DNA of 64,000 nt from an uncultured Muribaculaceae bacterium (GCA_934661195.1 CAKUJD010000006.1:124001-188000), one strand, 5' to 3'. Positions 31,826 through 42,175 are shown, counted from the first letter of the stretch. Notes: a model not told the origin generated them from the sequence alone. Made by a program: numbers and translations.

Positions 31826-33766
31826 ATGTCAGACAAAGAATACACCGAGCAGCACTTTCCGCTGCTTGCAAGCATAAATTCGCCGGCCGACCTCAAGCGG
31901 CTGCCAGTGGAGCAGCTGCCTGAGGTGTGCAGCCAGATGCGCGGATTCCTCATCCACGAGCTGGCGTCCAACCCCGGGCACTTCGCCTCGAGCATGGGCG
32001 CGGTGGAGATCAACGTGGCGCTGCACTATGTGTTCAACACCCCCGACGACCGCATTGTGTGGGATGTGGGCCACCAGGCATATGCCCACAAGGTGCTCAC
32101 CGGACGCCGCGACCGCTTTTGCCAGAATCGCAAGCTTGGCGGCCTCAGTGGCTTTCCCAACCCCGACGAGAGCCCCTACGACACCTTCACCGCCGGCCAC
32201 GCCTCCAATTCCATTTCGGCCGCCTTAGGCATGTCGATAGCCGCCGAGCTCGAGCACTGCCCCGAGCGCAAGGTGGTGGCCGTGATTGGCGACGCCTCGA
32301 TAAGCGGCGGCCTTGCCTTTGAGGGGCTCAACAACGCCTCGATTCACAAAAACAACCTGATGATTGTGCTCAACGACAACGACATGTCGATTGACGCCAA
32401 CGTGGGCGCGCTGGGCGAGTATATGACCGACCTCACCACCTCGCCCCGCTACAACAACGCGCGCTACCGCGCCTATCAGTTTCTGCGCCGGCACAAGGTG
32501 ATCGACGACAGCCGCAAGGGCGCGCTGCTGCGCTTCAACAACGCTATGAAGTCGCTGCTCACAGGGCAGCAAAACATATTTGAGGGCCTCAACATACGCT
32601 ACTTCGGTCCATTCGACGGCCACGACGTGGTGAAACTGGTGAAGCTGTTTGGCGACATAAAGAATATGAGCGGGCCAAAAATTGTGCACCTGCACACGCG
32701 CAAGGGCAAGGGCTACGCCCCGGCCGAGCAGGATCCCGCCACGTGGCACGCCCCCGGCCGCTACGACGAGGCCACGGGCCGCCGCATCACCGAGAGCAGC
32801 GAGGGCAAGCCGCCCAAATACCAGGACGTGTTCGGACACACGCTGGTGGAGCTGGCAAAGGCCAACGACCGCATTGTGGGCATCACGGCGGCCATGCCCA
32901 GCGGCACGTCGATGTCGATGATGCAGCGCGAGTTCCCCGACCGCACCTTCGACGTGGGCATATCGGAGGGCCACGCCGTGACATTCTCGGGCGGTCTGGC
33001 AAAGGACGGCATGCGCCCCTACTGCTGCATCTACAGCTCGTTTCTGCAGCGCGGCTTCGACGAGATTATCCACGACGTGGCCATACAGCGGCTGCCCGTC
33101 ACCTTCTGCATCGACCGCGCCGGCATTGTGGGTGAGGACGGCGTGACCCACCACGGCGCCTTCGACCTGGCCTATCTGCGCCTCATCCCCAACATGGTGG
33201 TGAGCGCCCCCATCAACGAGCACTGCCTGCGCAACCTCATGTACACCGCCCAGGCCGCCGACTGCGGCCCCATGGCCATACGCTATCCGCGCGGCCGCGG
33301 TGTGCTCACCGACTGGCGCAACCCCATGCACGCCCTGCCCATAGGCCGCGGGCGCAAGCTCTCCGACGGCGACGGCCGCGTGGCCCTGCTAAGCATAGGC
33401 CACATAGGCAACGAGGCCGCCAAGGCCGTGGAGCAGTTGCGGGCACAGGGCATCATGGTGGCACACTACGATATGATATTCCTTAAGCCCATCGACGAGC
33501 AGATACTCGCCGAGGCCACATCGGGCTACAGCCATGTGGTCACTGTGGAAGACGGCACCGTGTGCGGCGGCCTTGGCTCGGCAGTGGCCGAGTGGATCGC
33601 CTGCCACGGCTCGCGCGCCCGCCTCACGCGACTGGGCATGCCCGATGAGTTTGTGCACCAGGGCACAGTGGCCCAGCTGCGCGCCATGTGCGGATTCGAT
33701 GCCGACGGCATAGTGCGCTGCGTGCAGCGGCTGCTCAACAATGAAAACAATCAGCAAGACTCATGA
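31826..33766 (+). CDS. dxs: 1-deoxy-D-xylulose-5-phosphate synthase
   Basis: The 646-residue enzyme makes DXP from pyruvate and glyceraldehyde-3-phosphate with thiamine diphosphate, the first step of the MEP isoprenoid pathway. It has the DXS histidines (IVWDVGHQAYAHK ~77; GHAS ~124), the ThDP motif GDASISGG (155-162) with N in FEGLNNA, and the transketolase pyrimidine domain (AMPSGTSMSMMQREFPDR, EDGVTHHG). A purine-rich GAGAGATAGGAG precedes the ATG, a stronger ribosome site than most genes here. Its stop overlaps the trkA start. Confidence 0.97.
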   Translation: MSDKEYTEQHFPLLASINSPADLKRLPVEQLPEVCSQMRGFLIHELASNPGHFASSMGAVEINVALHYVFNTPDDRIVWDVGHQAYAHKVLTGRRDRFCQNRKLGGLSGFPNPDESPYDTFTAGHASNSISAALGMSIAAELEHCPERKVVAVIGDASISGGLAFEGLNNASIHKNNLMIVLNDNDMSIDANVGALGEYMTDLTTSPRYNNARYRAYQFLRRHKVIDDSRKGALLRFNNAMKSLLTGQQNIFEGLNIRYFGPFDGHDVVKLVKLFGDIKNMSGPKIVHLHTRKGKGYAPAEQDPATWHAPGRYDEATGRRITESSEGKPPKYQDVFGHTLVELAKANDRIVGITAAMPSGTSMSMMQREFPDRTFDVGISEGHAVTFSGGLAKDGMRPYCCIYSSFLQRGFDEIIHDVAIQRLPVTFCIDRAGIVGEDGVTHHGAFDLAYLRLIPNMVVSAPINEHCLRNLMYTAQAADCGPMAIRYPRGRGVLTDWRNPMHALPIGRGRKLSDGDGRVALLSIGHIGNEAAKAVEQLRAQGIMVAHYDMIFLKPIDEQILAEATSGYSHVVTVEDGTVCGGLGSAVAEWIACHGSRARLTRLGMPDEFVHQGTVAQLRAMCGFDADGIVRCVQRLLNNENNQQDS

Positions 33767-35094
33767 AGATAGTGATTGCCGGAGCCGGCGAGGTGGGGTC
33801 GCACCTGGCCAAAATGCTCTCTAACGAAAATCAGGACATCGTGGTCATCGACAACGACCAGGCCAAGCTGGCCAACCTCGACACCTACAACCTGATGACC
33901 ATGCTCGGCGACCCTGTGTCGTTCTCGGCTCTCGAAAATGCAAGGGTGGGGGAGGCCGACCTGTTCATTGCAGTCACCCCCCACGAGACGCGCAACATCA
34001 TATCGTGCTCCATGGCCAAGGACATGGGGGCTAAGAAGACGGTGGCGCGCATCGACAACGACGAGTTTCTCAACAAGCGCAACGCCGACTACTTTCACCA
34101 TCTGGGCGTCGACGACCTCATATACCCCGAATATTTCGCAGGACTCGAAATAATGGGAGCGCTGAAGCACACCTGGGCCCGCAACTGGTTTGAGATGCTG
34201 GGCGGCGAGCTGATAGTGGTGGGCGTGAAGCTGCGCCAAAACGCCAAGATAGTGGGCAAGCGCTTCAAGGAGATAGGCGGCGTGAGCAACTTCTTGCACG
34301 TGAGCGCCATAAAGCACAACCGAGAAATCATCATCCCCCGTGGCGACGACATGATAAGCGAAAACGACATCGCCTACATCTCCACCACGCGCGACCACCT
34401 CGACGATGTGATTGACATCTGCGGCAAGCGGCGCATCAGTGTGGAGCACCTGATGGTGATGGGCGGCACGCCCATAGCTGTGCAGCTGGCCAAGATGCTG
34501 GGCCACAAGGCACGCATCAAGCTATTCGACCGCGACCCCGAGCGCTGCCGGGTGCTCAGCGAGACGCTGCCCAACTGCAACGTGGTGTGCAGCGACGCCA
34601 CCAACACCGACGTAATCGAGGAAGAGGGCATAGGCGACTGCGATGTGTTCATCGCCCTCACCGAGCATTCCGAGAGCAACATCCTCAGCTGCATCATGGC
34701 CAAAAACCACGGCGTGCGCAAGACCATAGCCGAAGTGGAGAACATCCAGTTCATACCCGAGGCCGAGAGCCTGAACATAGGCACCGTGATCAACAAGAAG
34801 CTGTTGGCATCGAGCCGCATCTTCCAAATCATGCTCGACAACGATGTGGACAACAGCAAGTGCCTGGCCCTGGCCGACGCCGAGGTGGCCGAACTCGAAA
34901 TCAAGCCCGGCGCCAAGGTCACCCGCGGGCAGGTGAAAGACCTTAAGCTCAACCGCGACATGACCATTGCCGGCCTCTCGCGCAACGGCGTGGGCATGCT
35001 CGTCAAGGGCGACACCCAGTTGCAGGCGGGCGACCGTGTGGTGGTGTTCTGCCTGTCGGGCTCGCTGCACAAAATTGAAAAGATATTCGGCTAA
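33763..35094 (+). CDS. trkA: Trk potassium uptake NAD-binding protein TrkA
   Basis: The 443-residue cytoplasmic protein contains two RCK units. Each has a Rossmann fold (KIVIAGAGEVGSHLA at residue 1 with GxGxxG at 7-12; a second, LMVMGGTPIAVQLAKML near 228, with a less regular glycine loop) and a C-terminal RCK_C domain (MLGGELIVVGVKLR and AELEIKPGAKV). It binds NAD(H) and gates the TrkH channel encoded next. It starts inside the dxs stop codon (ATGA) and ends 16 nt before trkH. Confidence 0.95.
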   Translation: MKIVIAGAGEVGSHLAKMLSNENQDIVVIDNDQAKLANLDTYNLMTMLGDPVSFSALENARVGEADLFIAVTPHETRNIISCSMAKDMGAKKTVARIDNDEFLNKRNADYFHHLGVDDLIYPEYFAGLEIMGALKHTWARNWFEMLGGELIVVGVKLRQNAKIVGKRFKEIGGVSNFLHVSAIKHNREIIIPRGDDMISENDIAYISTTRDHLDDVIDICGKRRISVEHLMVMGGTPIAVQLAKMLGHKARIKLFDRDPERCRVLSETLPNCNVVCSDATNTDVIEEEGIGDCDVFIALTEHSESNILSCIMAKNHGVRKTIAEVENIQFIPEAESLNIGTVINKKLLASSRIFQIMLDNDVDNSKCLALADAEVAELEIKPGAKVTRGQVKDLKLNRDMTIAGLSRNGVGMLVKGDTQLQAGDRVVVFCLSGSLHKIEKIFG

Positions 35095-35110
35095 ACACTC
35101 CATACGCACG

Positions 35111-36595
35111 ATGCACAACCAACAAATCACAACGCAAAGCCTCAACTTCCCCATAGTGCTGCGCTTCATGGGCTGGCTGCTGATGATAGAGGCCGGATTC
35201 ATGGTGCTGCCCGCCGTGGTGTCGCTCATCTTCAGCGAGACGGCCACCGCCATGCAGTTTGCCTGCTCGGCGGCCGTCACAGTGGCCTGCGGCGCACTCA
35301 TGACGTTCGGCATCCGCCCCTCGTCGATGACCATGCGCAAGCGCGAGGGCATATTCCTCACAGCCATAGTGTGGGTGCTGTTCTCGGCCTTCGGCATGCT
35401 GCCGTTTCTGCTGAGCGGCACCATCACCAACGTCACCGACGCCTACTTCGAAACCATGTCGGGCTTCACCACCACCGGCGCCACGGTGATCCGCCACCTC
35501 GACAATTTGCCCCACGGCATACTCTTCTGGCGCTCGCTCACCCACTGGATAGGCGGCATGGGAATCATCCTGTTCACGCTGGCCGTGCTGCCCATGCTCA
35601 ACTACAAAGGCGGCATATCGCTGTTCAACGCCGAGGTCACCGGCATCACCCACGAGCGCATGCGCCCCCGCATCAGCCAGACGGCCAAAGACCTGTGGCT
35701 CGTGTACATAGTGCTCACCGTGGCCATGACGCTGCTGCTGATTCCGCCCATGGGCTGGTTCGACGCCCTGTGCCACACGCTGGCCACCGTCAGCACCGGC
35801 GGCTTCTCGACCAAGGACAACGGACTCATCTACTGGAGCAACCACTACATCGACGCCGTGGTGCTGGTGTTCATGTTCCTTGGCGGCATCAACTTCACCC
35901 TGCTGTGGGCCGCCGCATGTGGCAACTTCAAGCCACTGCGCCACAGCGACACCTTCAAGTGGTACACCTGGGTGGTGATTGGCACCTCGGTCGTCATCAT
36001 TGCGCGCATGGCCTATGAGGGTTTCTGCCCATCGTGGCTCGACCGCGTGATGCTGGCCACCTTCGACACCGTGTCGGCCATCACCTCCACAGGCTTCTCA
36101 ACCATCAACTATGAGCAGTCGGGCGAGTTCATCTCGTTTCTGCTGATGGTGGTCATGTTTTTCGGCGGCATGGCTGGCTCTACTGCCGGCGGCGCCAAAA
36201 TCGACCGCATGATAGTGATGCTGAAAAACACCAAAAACGAGTTCTACCGCGTGCTGCACCCCAACTCGGTGCGCAGTGTGTGGGTCGACAACCGCGCCAT
36301 CTCGCACGACGTGGTGGCCAAGTGCGTCGCATTCCTGGCCATATTCGTGCTCATAATAGTGGCCGGAGCCCTGCTGCTGGCCCTCATGGGCATGCCCATA
36401 TTCGACTCCCTATTCACCAGCATGTCGGCCATCAGCAACATAGGCATGGGCTATGGCGTGACAGGCGTCGACGGCTCGTTTGCCAACGTGCCGTGCCTCG
36501 GCAAGTGGCTGCTGGTGTTTGAGATGCTCATAGGCCGCCTCGAGCTGTTCACCGTGCTGGTGGTGTTCACCCGCGGCTTCTGGGTCAAAGAGTAG
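35111..36595 (+). CDS. trkH: Trk potassium transporter membrane subunit TrkH
   Basis: The 494-residue integral membrane protein has four MPM pore repeats with selectivity glycines: TMSGFTTTGATV (~117), ATVSTGGFSTKDN (~225), AITSTGFSTINY (~322) and SAISNIGMGYGV (~440). About ten to eleven helices are seen. With TrkA it imports K+. The ATG at 35111 gives the natural N-terminus; an in-frame start at 34967 lies within trkA and is rejected. Confidence 0.96.
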   Translation: MHNQQITTQSLNFPIVLRFMGWLLMIEAGFMVLPAVVSLIFSETATAMQFACSAAVTVACGALMTFGIRPSSMTMRKREGIFLTAIVWVLFSAFGMLPFLLSGTITNVTDAYFETMSGFTTTGATVIRHLDNLPHGILFWRSLTHWIGGMGIILFTLAVLPMLNYKGGISLFNAEVTGITHERMRPRISQTAKDLWLVYIVLTVAMTLLLIPPMGWFDALCHTLATVSTGGFSTKDNGLIYWSNHYIDAVVLVFMFLGGINFTLLWAAACGNFKPLRHSDTFKWYTWVVIGTSVVIIARMAYEGFCPSWLDRVMLATFDTVSAITSTGFSTINYEQSGEFISFLLMVVMFFGGMAGSTAGGAKIDRMIVMLKNTKNEFYRVLHPNSVRSVWVDNRAISHDVVAKCVAFLAIFVLIIVAGALLLALMGMPIFDSLFTSMSAISNIGMGYGVTGVDGSFANVPCLGKWLLVFEMLIGRLELFTVLVVFTRGFWVKE

Positions 36596-36661
36596 CCACA
36601 CAGCCCAGCACAGAAGCAAAAAAACAACCAAGGTGTGAACGATTTGGGCCCTCCCCACCAC

Positions 36662-36669
36662 TATTTTTG
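36662..36669 (+). promoter_or_regulatory. possible -7 element upstream of ftsK
   Basis: TATTTTTG matches the consensus, but the nearest TTTG (36643-36646) is only 15 nt upstream. A second candidate, TATCTTTA near 36743, is closer to the ftsK start. Which is used cannot be decided. Confidence 0.35.
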
Positions 36670-36799
36670 CTTCCAGTAAAACCCAAGGCATTTTAATCTG
36701 GCATTACGGGCGCTAATCGCTTCTGTAACCCAATTAAAATCGCTATCTTTACACTCCCGTTTGCGCCACGCGGCGCTTGAAGACAGAATTTTTTAGATC

Positions 36800-39331
36800 A
36801 TGAAACAAAATAAAGAAAAGGAATTACACGACTTCACCCCCGACACGTCGGGCCTGACCGAGAGCGAAGAGTATAAGCGCAAAAAGCGGCTCGAAGAGGA
36901 GCGCAAGGCTGCCAACACCACCGTTGGACAGCGCCTGTCGGCCTTCTTTGGCAGTTATCGCACGCGGCTGGCCGCGGGCGTGGCCATGCTGTTGGCCGGC
37001 ATCTACTTCTTTCTGTCGTTTTTCAGCTACATGTTTCTCTCGGCCGGGCAGGCCGACCAGAGCCGCGTGGTGCAGTATGGCGTGATGCAGAACGCCGCCG
37101 ACGCCTCGCAAATCCACAATGCCGGGGCAGCCATCGGCGCCTCGGTGTCGGAGTTCTTTATTTCCGATGGGGTGGGGGTGGCGGCCTTCATCATGGTGCT
37201 GTGGTTCATCACCATAGGCGTGCGCCTTTTGCGCCAGGGCAAGCGTGTGTTCTTTTTCTCCTACACGCTGCTGTGCCTCTACGGCACCTTTGCCTGCTCG
37301 ATGCTGGTGGGCGTGTTCACCAAAGACATTCCGGTCACTTTCTTCCAGCTTGGCGGTGCGTTTGGCTATTTTGCCAATATTTGGCTCGAGCGGTTAGTGG
37401 GCATGTATGGCATGTATGCCGTCAACCTTATCATCGCCCTTGTGTGGGTGCTGCTGTGCTACAACACCATCAGCCTCATCTACTTCAGAGCGCGCAAGCG
37501 CCTTAGCAAAATCAACGACCGTCTGCGCGACGACGCTTCGGAAGAAGGTCAGCAGCAAGGCATGAAGACGTTTCTCGGCGACAGCCACAAAACCACTGCC
37601 AAGCGGCAGCCCGAGCAGCCCTCAGCCCCCGAGCCGCATCCATTGCCGCTCGACCATGCTGCACCCGCACCAGTGCAGCCAAAGCGCCGCCGTGCCAGTG
37701 CGGTGCCTGAGCCTGTGAAGCCCGAGCCTGAGCCCGCTGGCGAGGCCGAGCAGATGAAGGACTTTGCCAAGACCAGCCACCCCAGCGGCGAGCGCTTCAA
37801 CGACCCCACCTATGAGTACACCGACTACCACTTTCCCACGCTCGACCTGCTGCAAAAAATTGAGATGCGCACCGACCGCGTTGATGTGGAGGAGCAGGAG
37901 AGCAACAAGCGCCGCATCACCGACACGCTGCGCAACTATGGCATCGAGATAAAGAACATCGAGGTGCACGTGGGGCCCACGGTCACCCTGTTTGAGATTG
38001 TGCCGCAAGATGGTGTGCGCATCTCAAAAATCCGCGGCCTTGAAGACGACATAGCCCTGAGCCTCGCAGCCCTGGGCATACGCATAATCGCGCCTATGCC
38101 GGGCCGAGGCACCATTGGCATCGAGGTGCCAAACCGCGACCCGCAGGTGGTGCCCATGTACGAGGTGCTGCGCTCCAAGGCTTTTCAGGAGTCGCGCGCC
38201 GCGCTGCCCATGGTGCTTGGCTGCACGGTGAGCAACGAGGTGTTTGTGGCCGACCTCACCAAGATGCCCCACTTGCTGGTGGCCGGTGCCACAGGTCAAG
38301 GCAAGTCGGTGGGCCTTAACGCCATCATCACATCGCTCCTCTACAAAAAAGGCCCGTCGGAGCTTAAGTTTGTGCTTGTCGACCCCAAGAAGGTGGAGTT
38401 CAGCCTGTATGCCGACCTCGAAAAATACTTCTTTGCCAAGGTCCCTGGCGAAGACCGCTGCATAGTCACCGACACCGACAAGGTGGTGCTCACACTCAAC
38501 TCGGTGGTGCAGGAGATGGAAAACCGCTATCAGGTGCTCGAAGAGGTGAAGGTGCGCAAGGTGGAGGACTACAACGCCAAGTGGCGCGGCGGCCTGCGCA
38601 ACGAGAAGGACTCAAGTGGCGAATACTACAAGTATATGCCCTACATAGTGGTGATAGTCGATGAGTTTGCCGACCTCATCATGACGGCCGGCAAGGAGGT
38701 GGAGACCCCCATAGTGCGCATTGCCCAAAAGGCCCGCGCCGTGGGCATCCACATGATCATCGCCACCCAGCGCCCGTCGTCTAACGTCATCACGGGCTTA
38801 ATCAAGGCCAACTTTCCGGGCCGCATAGCCTTCCGCGTGACGCAGGGCATCGACAGCCGCATCATCCTCGACCGTCCAGGCGCGCAGCAGCTCATTGGCC
38901 GCGGCGACATGCTGTTCTCGGCCAACGGCGAGATCACCCGCTTGCAGTGCCCGCTGGTCGACACGCCCGATGTGGAGCGCATATGCGACTACATCAAGGA
39001 GCAGGAAGACGCCGACAAGAACATTAATCACGAGGAGCCATTCATGCTGCCTGAGGGCCTTGCCGGCAGCGACTCCGACGGCGCAGTGGGAGGCGGCAAC
39101 GCATCCGACCGCGACCCCCTCTTCGAAGAGGCTGTGAAGTGGATTGTGCAAGGCGAGACGGCCTCCACGTCGTCGCTGCAGCGGCGCTACCAGATAGGCT
39201 ACAACCGGGCAGGCCGCATAATGGACCAGATGGAGTCGGCGGGCATCGTGGGAGCCGCGCAGGGCGGCAAGCCGCGCAAGGTGCTCATCGACCCCATGCA
39301 GGCCGACATGATGTTTTCAAAGCAACAATAA
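36800..39331 (+). CDS. ftsK: FtsK/SpoIIIE DNA translocase
   Basis: The 843-residue protein has four transmembrane helices (~53-75, ~118-140, ~150-170, ~195-215), a proline- and glutamate-rich linker (~240-325), the FtsK alpha-beta motor with Walker A GATGQGKS (496-503) and Walker B YIVVIVDEFADLIM (~614-627), and a C-terminal gamma winged-helix domain (SLQRRYQIGYNRAGRIMDQM). It pumps chromosomes at the division septum and activates XerCD at dif through KOPS-like sequences. The linker is short compared with E. coli (1329 residues), as is usual in Bacteroidetes. It starts a three-gene transcript with lolA-like and trxB. Confidence 0.96.
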   Translation: MKQNKEKELHDFTPDTSGLTESEEYKRKKRLEEERKAANTTVGQRLSAFFGSYRTRLAAGVAMLLAGIYFFLSFFSYMFLSAGQADQSRVVQYGVMQNAADASQIHNAGAAIGASVSEFFISDGVGVAAFIMVLWFITIGVRLLRQGKRVFFFSYTLLCLYGTFACSMLVGVFTKDIPVTFFQLGGAFGYFANIWLERLVGMYGMYAVNLIIALVWVLLCYNTISLIYFRARKRLSKINDRLRDDASEEGQQQGMKTFLGDSHKTTAKRQPEQPSAPEPHPLPLDHAAPAPVQPKRRRASAVPEPVKPEPEPAGEAEQMKDFAKTSHPSGERFNDPTYEYTDYHFPTLDLLQKIEMRTDRVDVEEQESNKRRITDTLRNYGIEIKNIEVHVGPTVTLFEIVPQDGVRISKIRGLEDDIALSLAALGIRIIAPMPGRGTIGIEVPNRDPQVVPMYEVLRSKAFQESRAALPMVLGCTVSNEVFVADLTKMPHLLVAGATGQGKSVGLNAIITSLLYKKGPSELKFVLVDPKKVEFSLYADLEKYFFAKVPGEDRCIVTDTDKVVLTLNSVVQEMENRYQVLEEVKVRKVEDYNAKWRGGLRNEKDSSGEYYKYMPYIVVIVDEFADLIMTAGKEVETPIVRIAQKARAVGIHMIIATQRPSSNVITGLIKANFPGRIAFRVTQGIDSRIILDRPGAQQLIGRGDMLFSANGEITRLQCPLVDTPDVERICDYIKEQEDADKNINHEEPFMLPEGLAGSDSDGAVGGGNASDRDPLFEEAVKWIVQGETASTSSLQRRYQIGYNRAGRIMDQMESAGIVGAAQGGKPRKVLIDPMQADMMFSKQQ

Positions 39332-39359
39332 ATAGCATTCATAGAAATATAGTTTTATT

Positions 39360-39974
39360 ATGAGAAAAGTTTTATTTGCACTGATAATGCTGGTGGTCGC
39401 AGCGGCCGGAGCCGGCGCACAGACCCCGGCCGCCATGCTCGACAAGGCTGTGGCCTCGCTCCGAGCCAGCGGCACGGTGAGCGCCGCCTACAGCGTCAGC
39501 TCGCCGCAAGGGTCATATTCAGGCACCATAGTGATGAGCGGGTCGAAGTTCCGCATGCTCTCACGCCCCGTGAAGTGCTGGTACGACGGCCGCACGCAGT
39601 GGTCATATTCTGTGGCCACTGGCGAGGTCAACGTCACTACCCCCACTGCCGCCGACCTGCAGATGGTGAACCCCTATGCCGCTGCGCAGGGCTTCAAGAC
39701 CAACTTCAATATGTGGAAAGCCCGCACGCAAGTGGCCGGCTCATACACCATCAAGCTCATGCCCAAAAAGCGCAGGAGCAACATCCGTCAGATACTGCTC
39801 TACATCGCCAACGGCTCGTGCCAAATCAAAAAGGCCCGATTCGAGATGACCAACGGCACCGCCACCACGGTGACCATAAGCAACTACAAGACACACGTCA
39901 GCTATCCCGCAAGCACGTTCACATTCAGCAAAAAACTGGTGCCCGCAGGAGTGCAGGTGGTGGATCTGCGCTGA
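39360..39974 (+). CDS. LolA-like periplasmic lipoprotein carrier
   Basis: The 204-residue protein has a signal peptide (~1-21) and a LolA-like beta domain: VSAAYSVSSPQGSYSGTIVM (~40), KFRMLSRPVKCWYDGRTQWSY (in two parts near 64-84, with the aromatic DGRTxW motif) and a VTISNYK strand near 178. It would carry lipoproteins across the periplasm or act as a related hydrophobic carrier. It lies between ftsK and trxB, with gaps of 28 and 34 nt. Bacteroidetes often have divergent LolA here. Confidence 0.85.
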   Translation: MRKVLFALIMLVVAAAGAGAQTPAAMLDKAVASLRASGTVSAAYSVSSPQGSYSGTIVMSGSKFRMLSRPVKCWYDGRTQWSYSVATGEVNVTTPTAADLQMVNPYAAAQGFKTNFNMWKARTQVAGSYTIKLMPKKRRSNIRQILLYIANGSCQIKKARFEMTNGTATTVTISNYKTHVSYPASTFTFSKKLVPAGVQVVDLR

Positions 39975-40008
39975 CACACACACAATTTCAATTAACAACA
40001 CAAGCATT

Positions 40009-40944
40009 ATGACAACGAAAGTAAAAACACTCATCATAGGCTCTGGCCCCGCAGGCTATACGGCGGCCATCTATCTGTCGCGCGCTGGTGTCAGCAGCGT
40101 GCTCTTTGAGGGTCAGCAGCCCGGTGGACAGCTCACACAGACCACCACCATCGAGAATTTCCCCGGTTTCCCCGACGGCGTCGACGGCTTCCAGCTGATG
40201 GACTACATGCGCCGCCAGGCCGTGAACGTGGGCGCCGATCTGCGCAACGGTGTGGTCACCTCCATCCGCCTTGACCAGTGCCCGTTCGTTGCCACTCTCG
40301 ACAGCGGCGACACCGTTGAGGCCGACACCGTGATAGTGGCCACAGGAGCTTCGGCCAAATACCTCGGCCTGCCCGATGAAAAGAAATATGCAGGGCAGGG
40401 TGTGAGCGCATGCGCCACCTGCGACGGCTTCTTCTACCGCAAAAAGGTGGTGGCAGTCGTCGGTGGCGGCGACACTGCCTGCGAGGAGGCACACTACCTC
40501 AGCAACCTCGCCAAAAAAGTGTATATGATAGTGCGCAAAGACCACCTACGCGCCTCGGCCGCCATGCAGCGGCGCGTCAACGAAAAGGACAACATCGAAA
40601 TCCTCTATAACACCAACACCCTCGGCCTCTTTGGCGATGGAGGGGTGCAGGGCGCCCACCTCGTGCGCCACAAGGGCACTCCTGAGGCGCAGGAGTTCGA
40701 CATCGCCATCGACGGCTTCTTCCTGGCCATCGGACACCGTCCCAACACCGACTTCCTCGGCGGCCAGCTAGAGCTCGACGAGCAGGGCTACATCCTCACC
40801 CAGCCCGACGGCACCACGGCCACCAGCGTGCCTGGCGTGTTTGCCGCCGGCGACGTGGCCGATCCGCGCTACCGCCAGGCCGTAGCCGCCGCCGGCACCG
40901 GCTGCCGCGCCGCCCTCGACGCCGAAAAATACCTCGCCCGCTAA
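40009..40944 (+). CDS. trxB: thioredoxin reductase
   Basis: The 311-residue flavoprotein has the FAD motif GSGPAGYTAA (~11-20), the redox-active CATC (135-138), the NADPH motif GGGDTACEEA (~151) and the second FAD motif VFAAGDVADP. It reduces thioredoxin with NADPH. In anaerobic Bacteroidales it is a main line of oxidative defence. It is the last gene of the ftsK transcript; a strong bidirectional hairpin follows at 40970. Confidence 0.97.
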   Translation: MTTKVKTLIIGSGPAGYTAAIYLSRAGVSSVLFEGQQPGGQLTQTTTIENFPGFPDGVDGFQLMDYMRRQAVNVGADLRNGVVTSIRLDQCPFVATLDSGDTVEADTVIVATGASAKYLGLPDEKKYAGQGVSACATCDGFFYRKKVVAVVGGGDTACEEAHYLSNLAKKVYMIVRKDHLRASAAMQRRVNEKDNIEILYNTNTLGLFGDGGVQGAHLVRHKGTPEAQEFDIAIDGFFLAIGHRPNTDFLGGQLELDEQGYILTQPDGTTATSVPGVFAAGDVADPRYRQAVAAAGTGCRAALDAEKYLAR

Positions 40945-40969
40945 TCCCGCCACTTGGCAATAACGCAAA

Positions 40970-41003
40970 CAGGGCCTTGGGAGTCATGATTCCCAAGGCC
41001 CTG
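40970..41003. terminator. bidirectional hairpin between trxB and the CobW-family gene
   Basis: A 13-bp perfect stem (40970-40982 with 40991-41003) with an 8-nt loop lies between the convergent genes ending at 40944 and 41033. T-runs are weak on both sides. Confidence 0.75.
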
Positions 41004-41032
41004 TCTTACTCTATGTGGGTGGAGTGTGAGGA

Positions 41033-42175
41033 TTACTCTTTCAGCAGGCACTTGTCGAGGTCGGCCTCGATGGCGGCGCGGTCCATGTTCTGGCCTATGA
41101 ACACCAGCTTTTGCATGCGGTCGCCATACTTGGGGTCCCAGTCGCGCAGCACGCCGGGGTTCTGCTTCGAGAACTCGGCAAACTCGTCGGCCGGCATGGT
41201 GGCATACCACTGGCCGGCATTGCGCATCGATATCTGCTTGCCGGCCTGCTCAAACACGTAGCACGTGTCGCGCTCGTCGCCGAAGTAGCACATGCCCTTG
41301 CAGCGAATCACGCTCTTGGGCCACTTGCGCGCCACAAACTGGTCAAACTCCACCATGTCCATGGACTTGCGGCGGTAGTACACGAATGTGCCTATGCCAT
41401 ATTCCAGCGCTTCGCCCTCTTCCTCGTTTTCGAGGTCGTCTTCATCGGCCTCTACGGCCTCAATCCAGCGCGCCGACGTGGCCACGCGCTCGAAGTTGAA
41501 GAGGTGGGTGTTGAGTATCTTGTCGAGGTCCACGTCACCATAGTTGCACGGCACTATTTCGGCCTGCGGCTGAATCTGGTGCAGAATCATGGTGATGCGG
41601 TCGAGCTCTTCGGGGCTCACCTCGGCGGCCTTGTTGAGCAATATCATGTTGCAGAACTCCACTTGCTGAATCACGAGGCTGGCCAGGTCGTCCTCGCCAA
41701 GGTCTTTGCGCTTCAGGTCGTTGCCCTCGGCAAACTCGTCGCGCAGGCGCAAGGCGTCGCACACGGTGACTATGGCATCGAGCCGCGCGCGGCCGTTTTC
41801 GGCCAACTTTGGATACATTTGCGGATAGGCGCTAATGGTCTGCGCAATCGGTGCCGGCTCGCAGATGCCGCTGGCCTCAATCACGATGTAGTCGAAGCGG
41901 TGCTGGTTCACGATATCGCTCAGCTGCTGCACGAGGTCCATCTTCAGTGTGCAGCATATGCAGCCGTTTTGCAGCGGCACGAGGCTGTCGTCCTTTTTGC
42001 CCACCATGCCGCCTTGCTCAATAAGGCTTGCATCGATGTTCACCTCGCCTATGTCGTTGACAATCACGGCAAACTTGATGCCCTTTTTGTTGGTGAGGAT
42101 GCGGTTGAGCAGTGTGGTTTTGCCGCTGCCCAGATAGCCTGTGAGCAGCAGCACAGGAGTTTCGTTTATTTCCAT
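41033..42175 (-). CDS. CobW/COG0523-family GTP-binding metallochaperone
   Basis: The 380-residue protein has the G1 motif GYLGSGKTT (13-21), the family metal motif GCICCTLK (C72, C74, C75), a G3-like EASGICEPAPIA and NKAAEV (G4-like). A C-terminal CobW_C domain (~260-375) follows an acidic insert (EADEDDLENEEEGE). COG0523 GTPases deliver metals such as zinc, cobalt or iron to client enzymes. The client is unknown. It appears monocistronic. Confidence 0.93.
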   Translation of the reverse strand: MEINETPVLLLTGYLGSGKTTLLNRILTNKKGIKFAVIVNDIGEVNIDASLIEQGGMVGKKDDSLVPLQNGCICCTLKMDLVQQLSDIVNQHRFDYIVIEASGICEPAPIAQTISAYPQMYPKLAENGRARLDAIVTVCDALRLRDEFAEGNDLKRKDLGEDDLASLVIQQVEFCNMILLNKAAEVSPEELDRITMILHQIQPQAEIVPCNYGDVDLDKILNTHLFNFERVATSARWIEAVEADEDDLENEEEGEALEYGIGTFVYYRRKSMDMVEFDQFVARKWPKSVIRCKGMCYFGDERDTCYVFEQAGKQISMRNAGQWYATMPADEFAEFSKQNPGVLRDWDPKYGDRMQKLVFIGQNMDRAAIEADLDKCLLKE